A DNA stretch of 64,000 nt from positions 1 through 64,000 of the forward strand of contig NC_089242.1 of NCBI RefSeq assembly GCF_000512585.2. The letters run 5' to 3'. Below, piece by piece: positions 55,283-64,000 of this stretch (its first letter is position 1; each line of letters begins with the position of its first letter). Below the pieces are notes generated by a model. That model was not told where the DNA came from, made no database searches, and saw nothing but the letters and a program-made list of their open reading frames with translations. This DNA is from Kwoniella bestiolae CBS 10118. Lineage: Eukaryota > Basidiomycota > Tremellomycetes > Tremellales > Cryptococcaceae. The position numbers and the translations under genes are program-made.

Positions 55283-55971
55283 GACTATTCAGCGACTCAT
55301 TCATCTCAATTCAACCAGGATCCAACGACAGAACAGTGACACATCAACGGAGATCTGAGTGATCTGTTCCTGACCTGGGGTACCGCACCTGCAGTATCGT
55401 CAAATGACAACCCGGAAACCTTTACAAGGGTAACATGATCAATTCAATGGACATGTGTAGATACAGGTTCGATCGCTATGGATCGGTGCGTGATCCAGTT
55501 CTGCTTGACTTGTACACGCGTAAAAATCACCCGTCTTCCTTCGAATGTTCTGAGGTGCTCATTGATTGCGGATCCCAACTGGCGAAAAAGGGTCCTAAAT
55601 GCGATTGGCATTGTCTTAAGCGAGGCAACAAATGGGCAGAGGCCTTAGAGATGGTTAGGATCGACTAATACGGCAGCGTGTTATCTCGTTCGGTATGCAT
55701 CTCATACTTTACCTGTTATTATGTTGGCGTAGCACTAAGCCGCTTACCGAAATCTAGTACGTCCCCTAGGAAGGAAATGTTCCTGGACTTCCGACTCTGG
55801 GTTACCTGTTATAGCAGGTCCACCAAAGTGATTATTCATCTCGATAAATACGTTCGATCCTTCGGAGGAGACTCTTGTGTCGCTAGTAACTGAGTCATAG
55901 TGTCGATTCAAGCTCCTATGACAATTCCGATCTGAGATGATCAGCACTGTTCACAGAAACAACCATGCGAC
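55283..55971. other. Unassigned region
   Basis: A 77-codon plus-strand frame (55435-55668) with no domain or introns is the longest reading frame; I do not support it as a gene. The rest is 3' to the gene at 55972. Confidence 0.35.
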
Positions 55972-57108
55972 TTACCCCATGATCGAGCTGGCTACTGTTT
56001 CGGATATCATTTCACCAAGTCTCGATGCAAACTCGCTCAATTCGCTTGCGCTGCTACCAGTTCCTGTACCGCTGTTCGCAAAGGCCACGGACCTGGGCAA
56101 CCCTCCAGTGCTCTGAGTGCTGTTATTGCCCAGAATTCCTTTTGGCCTCAATAATTGATTGAAGGAGTTTGATCGATTATACCCCGAGGTAGGTCCAGTG
56201 TATGAAAAGCCTCGTGATCTCCATGGGAAGTTGTTGGCTTTGTGAATGGTATTTGAGGAATCGGAGTACCCGGACCTCGATACGATAGCAGACTGGGGCG
56301 TGTAAGACAGGCTTCTCTGCGTTGATTTCCAAGGTGGGTTGGCATTCCAGTAGGTGAGCTTGCGACCGAATCCTTGGCCCCAGGACCCAAGCCTGCGTCC
56401 AGGACCATCAAAGTTCGAGCGAGGCCGGGCTGCGGTGGAAGGAGGCGGCGGAGCGGACGCAGCCCTTAGCTTGGGTGGAAACCAGTTTGAGAAATAGTTG
56501 TTTCTGTTTGGACTTGGTGGTGGTGTACGTGTGAGAGCCGAACGTGAGTCCACTGTGTATATTGGACTAGTGTTATTTACGCTTCTGTTTCCTATAGGGG
56601 TCCCATCGGACGAATCACTTGATCTGTCTGGGGGTGGGGACGATCCGTGGGGGTAATCGTGATAATGGAGTTCGACTGAAAGCGGAATAATTATGGAGTA
56701 TTGCCTCGATTCATCATATGAGCTTGAGTCCGATGATGACTCGTGTGAATCACGATCGGGGCCGGAGGGCGCGATTCCTGAAGAAGCGTTTACGTTTTAC
56801 ACATGTAAGCGTTTGGATCTACACGCGCCTTAATGGGCGGAAGAAGATGAGAAAACGTGATGTTACTCACTTCGTGCTACGCTTCCCCTAGCTCTGTTGA
56901 TTGCGTGCGAGATGGAAGAAGCTGCAGAGGACCACCAGGACGACGATGGTCGACTGGCAGACCTCGCAGTGGAAGTCGGCCATGGCGAGGACCGTCTGCA
57001 TGGCCTCCAGGCGCTCGAAGGACTTGTGCTTTGCGATTTGGAGGGAAAGAATGATTTGGACGCTGAGTTGGAAGATGGGAGGAAAGAGGTGGAGCTGAAG
57101 CTTGACAT
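55972..57108 (-). CDS. Ser/Pro/Asn-rich protein of unknown function, two exons
   Basis: ATG 57108 (MSSFSSTSFLPSSNSASKSF) opens an exon to 56871; a GTGAGT...TTCTTCAG intron of 93 bp (56778-56870) joins it to a second exon running to TAG at 55972. The joined frame is 347 codons with no stop. The product is low-complexity: Ser/Arg-rich start, acidic Ser stretch (SHESSSDSSSYDESRQ), then FSNWFPPKLRAASAPPPPST, GSWGQGFGRKLTYWNANPPW and FPWRSRGFSYTGPTSGYNRS, ending ASRLGEMISETVASSIMG, a possible short amphipathic helix. W/F/Y/G/N-rich patches recall the C-terminus of the gene at 62532. No function is predicted. An alternate frame of exon 1 has unusually G/C-ending codons (see findings). Confidence 0.6.
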
Positions 57109-57570
57109 ATCCGTTCGTTCGCTGTATGATTATAGTGTTTTGACTTGGGCCCCAACGCTTTGTCAGGGAATTCAAGTTTATTTTATGAGTGGAGAATAGA
57201 GGATTGATCAGTCTGCTTCGTCTGATCTATATCGATGTTTACTTTTGCAATCAGTCAGGTCAAGTAAAGTTGCAAGTAGAAAGAGGTTATATATGCATCA
57301 GTGACAATTCAGGTCGAATGTGATTTCGGTCGTCAAGGTTGAGCCCATCACAAAGGTTGTCCGTCACCCCTACTGGCCACCTTTGAGATGACGATCTGCG
57401 ACGTATCTCTTACAGAACATACGTCCTTTATACGTTCGGTTGTTTGACCTGTGCCTAGCAAGCTGACCTGTAACGCAATGAAGTGAAGTTACAGATAACG
57501 TGCGATTTTGTGAGATTAGAGTATTGTGCTGTTGATATACAAACCGGTCAATCGCATACAGACTGCCTTA
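57109..57570. other. Intergenic region
   Basis: Promoter of the 55972-57108 gene and transcript end of the aminodeoxychorismate synthase; no gene recognised. Confidence 0.4.
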
Positions 57571-60500
57571 TTATACATCGTCCAGCTTTCCGACGACACT
57601 TCCCACTTTTGTCAGAACCTCTTCCCATTCGCTATCCCGATTTGACAACCAAGTTATAGCTCCTCCTGCTCCTATGCTCAGATCTGATGAATCGAAGATA
57701 TCAGCATTATGGCACGAATCTGTGACCCGACAATGCGACTCACGTTCACCTTCAGCCACTATCGTCCGTATCACTACACTAAGATCCGAGACTCCGTCAA
57801 TCGAGAAATAACCGAGGCAGCCTGAGAACGACCGTCATCAGATACTGTGCACTGCATACGATCAGGAGCAGACTTACCGGAGTAGATACCTCTTCTCTTC
57901 TCTCCCTCCAAGTCATCCAGTATCTGTACCGATCGTAACTTGGGTGCACCGGTCATTGAGCCTATAAAGCCATCAGCGACTCTTTCTGATTACACCGCAT
58001 GATATGACATCCTGTCAAATGACACAGACGAAGACTTACCAGGAGGGAAGCACCGTCTGACACATTCCACACTTCCGACGTTTCCTGCCAAAGTACCTTG
58101 AACGGTCGTTACCAGATTGTGCACTCCGTAAGATTCCAATGCGATGAGTTTAGGTACAGACACGGTTGAAGGGGTACAACATGAGAGAAGATCGGAGCGG
58201 ATGAGATCGACAATCTGAGAGATAAGTAGCATTCAGCAGAGGACCCAAGGCGTCGGGTCTAGTATAATAGTCTAGGATAGTACGAAGACCATGCAAGGGG
58301 ATCAAATACTCACCATGAGATTCTCAGCCCTCTCTTTGAGATCTGACCTCAACTCGTCTCCTATCTTCGTATCTACACGTCTACCTTCTTCCACACAGGC
58401 TTCACTTCCCTTATCCTGCCCATGGCATCCCGTATCTGAGGTGCAAACACATTGACCTGGCTTGACTCTCGCTCTAGTACCCTTGATAGGCATCATCTCC
58501 ACCCGCCTGCTCTTGTCTATCTTTAAGAATCTTTCGGGGCTCGACGACAGGATGGATAGACCATGACCTCTTGGAGTAGACAGCGTAGGGAAATGCATAT
58601 ATGTCGAATAGTAAGCTGGATTAAACGTTCGAAGTCGGAGGTATAACGAGTATGGATCGGTAGAAGCAGGACATGAAGAGGAAAATCGAGTGGTGAGCGT
58701 TAATTCGTACGATTCACCTTGGCGTATGGCTTCTCGACATGCGTCTATGCGTCCTCGATAATCTGATCCAGTAGCACTGGGCCGGAATGTTGGGAAGCCA
58801 TTTGCAGGTGTAGTACCGTTTGGTTGAGGACTGCTCAAAACGTCTTTGACCGATGCGATGTAGTCTTCCCATTGTTCTTGACTTATTCCAATTGCCACGT
58901 CGTGCGACCTCAACCAATCTACCATCGATATATCTTCCTCATCACTTTCGGTGGCGTCATGCACAAGATGGATGCCATCTTGTATGATACCCTGAGCTAT
59001 CCATTCCCCCGTACTTGTCCTTTCCGTCAGACAATCTACCCATCCCCAACACGCATCAACCTCTTGTATCTGAGCCTCGCTTGATTCCACACGAGGGGGC
59101 CTCTTATATCCCTGCAGAGACTCAACTTTCATCTCATACCCAAAATATCCTGTCCAGCCTCCTCTTAAACCCTCCGAGGGTGTTGTTGATAGCGCAGTCG
59201 TGAGGGCATGTGCACCTGAAGAGAACCAGTCCCAGAAAGTGGTTGATTCAGATAGGGTGAGTTGAGTAGGTGGAAGAGATGGTTGGTGAAGAGTGACTGT
59301 CCGAGTAGCTAGGGAGTATGACAGTAGAAAGGAGGGCGCAGCGAGAGAGGTTGTTGTAGATCGTGTTGGCTATTCCAGCGATTGAGCCAAACATGATAAA
59401 TAGGTTAGGAAGATAGCTACATACCGTCTGACCATCCAACCACACCTCTCCAATAGCTCTCTCCTTTCCTTTCCTAGACCCTCTGTTCTGTTTCACCAGG
59501 GATTCGAATACATCCTGAGTTCTCAGTTCTTTGCCTAAATCACCCAACTTCTTCTCGGATATCCTGAGGGCCCCCCTCCTGAATCCGCGTCGAGAGGGAG
59601 CACGAGAAGGCGATGGAGTGACGGGTGGTGTAGGGAGAGCCGAAGATGGACGTGACTTTGATGCTGCTGATACCCTGTACGCACACGACGATATGATCTG
59701 AGGTGGTAAAGGGGGGAATGAGGATGGCGACGAGTGATATTCATTGACGTTGGCTAGGAAGGATTGAAGTAAAGCTGAACCGCGAGTCGACGAGATTGAC
59801 TATATGTGATGATTAGCGAAAGTAATCAAAAGTTGTATTGGGCAAGAAATACCTCTGGATGATATTGTACTCCCCATATCGGATACTGTTTGTGCCTCAG
59901 CCCCTGTACCGTGGATGGTCGATCGGCAGTAGCAATGGACCAAGCGGTGACTTCGAGCTCATCGGGTATCGCTGAACCAAGAGGTTCGTCAATGGATGAA
60001 GATGTCAGGTCGTGATAATGGCCAGCTCACTTTGTGGATCTACCGTCAAGCTATTATAGACGACCACCTCAAACTCATCTTGAGTGCCAGACGTCTGCCA
60101 TAGCGGCGAATCGAACAGACCCTTGAACGGGATTACCGGAGAGACAGAGACTACATGGCCGTGGGTGATCCTTGGTGTATTGATGATCTATAGTATAAGG
60201 GGGAATCTCAGCAAGAACCACTGTGGCCTTGTCAGGGTGGGACATACCTTGGCTGCAAATGCTACTCCAATCGCTTGATGTCCTAGACAGACACCTAGAA
60301 TCGGTATGGGGTGAGATCTGAGTAGGTCGAGACCGAAACCGATGTCCTGCGATACAAGTCAGCAGGTGATATTGCTGGTCGGATAGAGAAGTCTAGAAGG
60401 TACTCACAGAAGGATTGTCTGGTCTACCTGGACCGGGAGACAGTATCACGCAGTCTATGTTAGGTAGCACCTGCTCTTGGAACTCGGTCCTACAAAATCA

Positions 60501-60792
60501 CGGATCGATTAATCAGCTTGACGCACTGAGCTCCTTGGATTGTTGAGAAGAGAGCTGCGTAGGACTGAGGGATGATCACTCACCAGGTATACTTGTCTGC
60601 TTTGATCACTACCACCTTTTGGAGCACCTCTGCATCGCTGTATAGGTGGGTAAACAGACAGAGGAGATTGTTGGTATCTGATCAAGACCCATTAGTTAGT
60701 CGATCCAGCAATCAGCATTAAGATAATTCTCGCTCACAGGAGTCGTAGTAATCCAAGATCAGTGTCCTGGGCAGTATAGGTGGCTGCATCAT
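57571..60792 (-). CDS. ABZ1: 4-amino-4-deoxychorismate synthase (PABA synthase), PabA-PabB fusion
   Basis: ATG 60792 (second Met adjacent) opens the glutamine amidotransferase half: LPRTLILDYYDS, DCVILSPGPGRPDNPS, PILGVCLGHQAIGVAFAAK with the nucleophile Cys, and YPIWGVQYHPE with the catalytic His/Glu. A Ser/Pro/Arg-rich linker leads to the PabB half: GGWTGYFGYEMK, CREAIRQGESYELTLTTRFS, ILSSSPERFLKI, MMPIKGTRARVKPG, DLKERAENLM, IVDLIRSDL, VQGTLAGNVG and FPPGSMTGAPKLRS, ending SIGAGGAITWLSNRDSEWEE. PIKGT with Lys is the form that marks aminodeoxychorismate rather than anthranilate synthase (PIAGT). It makes ADC from chorismate and glutamine, the branch point to folate. Around ten introns interrupt it. 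It diverges from a folate-cycle gene. Confidence 0.93.
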
Positions 60793-61118
60793 GGGCTAGC
60801 GAGACCTCTTGCGAGGATTATATCAAAACAAGATGCTTATGATATGTGATGAATGACAAGGAAAAAGGCAAAGAAATTTCAGAAAAAAGCAGAAGATCTC
60901 GGATCGCATATATATGAATTATATTACGTAATACAGAGGATCACTAGGATCACTGAACGATGATGATAACGAAAGATGAGGACGATGATGGAAACGATGA
61001 GGATGAAATATTGATAATATACATATATATCATATATACATACGTATACATACTCAGAGGGATGACCTCCATACCTGTAGAGCAAGGAGGACAGCTCAGC
61101 AAACCATTCCCATCCGAA
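60793..61118. promoter_or_regulatory. Divergent folate-gene promoter with TATTACGTAATA palindrome
   Basis: A 326-bp interval separates the start codons of the aminodeoxychorismate synthase (minus) and the formyl-THF cyclo-ligase (plus); it is 269 bp if the in-frame ATG at 61062 is used. At 60922-60933 lies the perfect 12-bp palindrome TATTACGTAATA, containing TTACGTAA, a bZIP (Yap/CREB type) recognition core. AT-rich TATATA runs flank it on both sides (60908-60914; 61021-61037). Confidence 0.55.
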
Positions 61119-62101
61119 ATGTCGACCCAAGCAGCTTTCGCACTCAAGGCCTCGTTGAGAAAATCGATGCTAAAGACTTTGAAGGGGATGTCTGACGGAG
61201 AAGTCGAGAAGCAATGTGAGTCAGTTACTGTTGACAAGGAGCATGGGGGTTCTGATGTCTTATGGGATGTTAGCACAAGCTGTATTCCGTATACTGCTCG
61301 ATCAGCCTTTCTTCAAGGAAGCGAAATCGATAGGGTGTTATCTCAGCATGAAGCATGGTGAATTGAGGACGAATGGGATTGTCGATCACGTCTTGAAGAG
61401 AGGTATGTATGGACATGAATCAAAACCAGTATCCTCACTGACTCATACGGCAGGATCAACGCTCTACACACCCTTCATCCCACCACCTCCATCCCGCAGT
61501 CCAGAAGCTCAGCCTTCATCGTCCTCACAAGATATGAAGATGCTCAGGCTGTATTCTTCCTCCGATCTGGACAAGTGCCCTCTGGATAAATGGGGTATTC
61601 TGGATCCGGGAGAAACGAGAAACGACATGGAACGGGAGATGCGAGAAGATGGTGAGCTTGATTTTGTACACTTGTACATGATTTAGAATGAAAATATTGA
61701 TGTTGGGATAGCAATGAACCGCTCTTCCCCACCGCTTGACCTGATCCTCATACCTGGTGTAGCGTTCGATGAGGAGTGTAATCGAGTAGGTAATCATTGG
61801 CTTACAAGGAGGATGTCTCGACATGACTGACACCTGAATTTCAGCTCGGCCGAGGGAAGGCATACTATGATCGATTTCTCCTTTCATACACCTCCAACCG
61901 ACCTTCTCCATTGCTGGGTAGGTTTACCGTCCGATCCCTCGACTTCATGTTCAGACGCTGATTCGTGGCATAGTCGCACTGGCACTATCTCCCCAGATAC
62001 TTGAAAGAGGTGAAAAGGTACCCACTACGGAACATGATTTCAGGTTAGACGGAGTCGTGTCACCTGAAGGGATCGTTTGGCGAAACAGCAAAAGCGACTG
62101 A
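61119..62101 (+). CDS. FAU1: 5-formyltetrahydrofolate cyclo-ligase (methenyl-THF synthetase)
   Basis: The start at 61119 (MSTQAAFALKASLRKSMLKT) gives the normal family N-terminus; an in-frame ATG at 61062 would add 19 residues. Splicing through 61217-61274 yields QAVFRILLDQPFF, then AKSIGCYLSMKHGELRTNGI, the substrate/ATP region. STLYTPFIPPPPS and MKMLRLYSSSDLDKCPLDKWG follow, then after two introns DLILIPGVAFDEECNRVGRG and KAYYDRFLLSYTSNRPSPLL (GxGKxYYD motif). The last exon (VALALSPQILERGEKVPTTE, VVSPEGIVWR) ends at TGA 62099. It uses ATP to convert 5-formyl-THF to 5,10-methenyl-THF, returning storage folate to the active pool. It is divergent from the PABA synthase gene. Confidence 0.92.
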
Positions 62102-62531
62102 AAGGGTTGCAATATGTCGATTATAGCATTCAACATCAAAGGACGATGATCTCTTTGCGTTATGTGCTCATCGTATTGTGAGTTACAAACCCTGTCAGAC
62201 GGCATTACATTCACTCTGAGCTCCTGCTTGATTTGTACATCACTCCTGACGCACTGTACATAAAAGGATATCTTACTCCTGACCGTCTCACACCTGATAT
62301 CCTTTCATGTTCGGTCTCGACCCCTTCGATTCCTCGATAATGTTCGCACTGTCTCATACCAATATAAACAAGGCAGCTCTCCCATTTCTCACTCGGATCG
62401 TGGTTCAATCTACTCATCAATTCATCACTTTCTCTCGTTCTTCACCACTGTACACTACCATCGCCATCAACCACATCATCACCCACAGCACCAGAAACAC
62501 AACACCATTCACTCTCTACGTATTGCCGAAA
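62102..62531. other. Intergenic region with probable long leader
   Basis: An in-frame upstream open stretch runs into the next gene, but the residues before 62532 are low quality and the first good-context ATG is at 62532, so this is treated as promoter and leader. Confidence 0.4.
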
Positions 62532-63904
62532 ATGTCATTCCATTATCCACCACCGCCGCCTTGGATGCCCCCACAACATCAGGCTCCATGGCCTTCTCAA
62601 TACACTTCCCATAATTGGACCTACACGAATTACAATCAACCATCGTTCAATGCACAACCTCAGTCAAATACCGGCTCGTTCTTCAGCAATCTTAGGTGGT
62701 CACGACCTCCCCAATATCCACCTCCCACCGGGGGTTATCCATACCCACATCCGCACTACTATGGACCACCTCCTCCTCCCTTTGGGCCTGGGTCAAACTA
62801 CCATTCCAACTACTCTCGACCATACTATGGAGGGCCTCCTTCTGGGCAATTCCCCTCCCATTACCCTAGGCATCCTACTCGTTACAGTCAGGCAGCATCA
62901 GCATCACGAGGTCGTCACCCCACGTCTGAGTTCACCAGACATACCGGATCTAGCCAAACATCAGACAACCCATGGACAGGAGCTGGTAAAAGCATTCGAG
63001 ATATGTTGCGGGAACACATCAGTGAACATCTAAGTGTTCGGGCGGGCCAATCAACAACGGCCTTCGACAAAATGAATTTGGATTTCGACGGTTTTATGGG
63101 CACCAAGAAACAGTCCGAGACAGCCAGTAAGCAAGACATTTTCGATGCCACTGAACAGTCAGTGAAGTCTAGCTATAATTATGCAATGTGTCAAAGAGAA
63201 AAGGCTGAGTTATTGGATACAATGCATAAGCTGGATATAGGGAAATTTAAGCAAGGCAGACTTGGAGAGTTGAGGAGATTTCATAACGACTTCGGACCGA
63301 TCAGCAAGGTTGTAAAAGACAGTGAGTGAAGTCTAACCCGTTCATACCTATATCTCTTTCTCACCGACAAGTGATTGACATATATCTCGCCAACATTTCA
63401 GAAACGGAAGACGGATCTCTTACAGAAAGGGAATACGAATCACCTTGGTCTAAGTTCCTTTTCAAACTCGATCAGGACCTCAACCTGACGGACGATCATA
63501 TAATCACATTTTCCGAGTGCGAAGAAGATTACTTCGACATTCCGACAACTGATGATCAGGGTGCGACCGACAACCAGAGCTCAACGAACGGTCCCACAAA
63601 TGGGGGTTCCACGAGCCGCGATATTTTCAGTGGCTGCGATGGGCCGCCATCTGGTCCATGGGGCTATAGACCACCGTGCCCGCCCATGTTAGGTGGCTAT
63701 TCGAGTACTTATCGGCCCAGTCGTGCCAACCATTGGCCAGGACCTCCCTCCGGCTACGGACCGCCACCACCATATACACCGTACCCCTCACATCCCGGCT
63801 CAACCTGGAATAGCAGATTCAGATACGGGTCCAATGCCAACAGCGGATATAATCAATCGAGACCTTGGCGATCAACAGGGACTGGATGGCATACTGCTCG
63901 GTGA
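62532..63904 (+). CDS. Pro/Tyr/Gly-rich protein of unknown function
   Basis: ATG 62532 opens MSFHYPPPPPWMPPQHQAPW, a prion-like P/Y/N/G/Q-rich domain of about 150 residues, followed by a more ordered part: NPWTGAGKSIRDMLREHISE, FDKMNLDFDGFMGTKKQSET, NYAMCQREKAELLDTMHKLD and LRRFHNDFGPISKVV. An intron at 63321-63371 (GTGAGT...ACAAG) joins MIDIYLANISETEDGSLTER and an acidic stretch, ending in another aromatic-rich tail (PWGYRPPCPP, GYGPPPPYTPYPSHPGS, SGYNQSRPW). The middle helical block is the only part likely to be a folded domain, and I do not recognise it. Such composition is common in RNA-binding or condensate-forming proteins, which is only a guess. Confidence 0.7.
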
Positions 63905-64000
63905 TGGTGAATCGGGGTTCCATTTGTGGTCATTTGGCGTCGTATCCCGCACTGGATGTATCGATCTGTAGTCGATGCTTTGATCCTAATGTATGACGTT
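63905..64000. other. Window end, no feature
   Basis: Presumed 3' untranslated region of the preceding gene; too short to judge further. Confidence 0.4.

Noticed and set aside
55435..55668. 77-codon plus-strand frame
   Set aside because: No family, no introns, no clear promoter; could not be supported.
56897..57199. 100-codon plus-strand frame rich in Glu/Asp/Leu
   Set aside because: It lies antisense to the GC-rich first exon of the spliced minus-strand gene; acidic/Leu composition is expected for a complement of Ser/Arg codons.
57571..60792. Anthranilate synthase (TrpE/TrpG) instead of PABA synthase
   Set aside because: The motif is PIKGT with Lys, and the amidotransferase half is fused N-terminally, both as in aminodeoxychorismate synthase.

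Overview
The window starts at a chromosome end. The first ~200 bases are variable-length CCCTAA/CCCCTAA/CCCCCTAA telomere repeats, followed by about 9 kb of subtelomeric sequence and then about 55 kb of ordinary, intron-rich genes. Short introns (about 50-65 bp, GTGAGT/GTAAGT donors, CAG/TAG acceptors), the C3-5TA telomere type, CPL1-like secreted proteins, a DUF6534 membrane protein and Zn2Cys6 regulators together suggest a basidiomycete yeast of the Tremellomycetes (Cryptococcus/Kwoniella type). This is an inference from gene style, not a database match.

Subtelomere (1-8.9 kb). A frame-broken Zn2Cys6-cluster ORF (288-733, minus) is followed by short tandem repeats. Next come two plus-strand genes: an Fpg/Nei-type DNA glycosylase homologue with a large extra C-terminal region (1938-3494), and a decayed multi-domain protein with N-terminal C2H2-like fingers, an acidic/proline-rich linker and a conserved-looking C-terminal half (4205-6770). 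They are interleaved with three arrays of paired CGCA sites (1293-1670, 3517-3693, 6782-6935). In every pair the two CGCA cores are 10 bp apart, and successive pairs are mostly 31-32 bp apart, so the sites are in near register with the DNA helix. The region ends in a 390-bp satellite carrying TAAGGGG words and small telomere-like palindromes, then duplicated poly-C blocks. This glycosylase / zinc-finger protein / phased-array module is the best candidate here for an undescribed system.

Accessory metabolic block (9-32 kb). A Dal5-type transporter and a membrane-anchored amidohydrolase are transcribed divergently from a GATAAG-rich promoter. They are followed by a Zn2Cys6 regulator whose tail overlaps an MFS exporter-like gene, an AMMECR1-domain protein, a siderophore-type transporter with iron-repressor-type GATA sites upstream, a flavin monooxygenase, a DAO-Rieske fusion oxidoreductase and an intact CPL1-like secreted protein.

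More conserved block (33-64 kb). It holds a two-RRM Scw1/Whi3-type RNA-binding protein, a branched-chain aminotransferase, two damaged CPL1-like paralogues, a DUF6534 membrane protein, a disordered protein of unknown function, three tandem secreted ricin-B-type lectin genes (the third with a stop codon), two proline-rich unknown proteins, and a divergent folate pair: aminodeoxychorismate synthase and 5-formyltetrahydrofolate cyclo-ligase sharing one short promoter. All functions are read from motifs and family knowledge; no searches were run.
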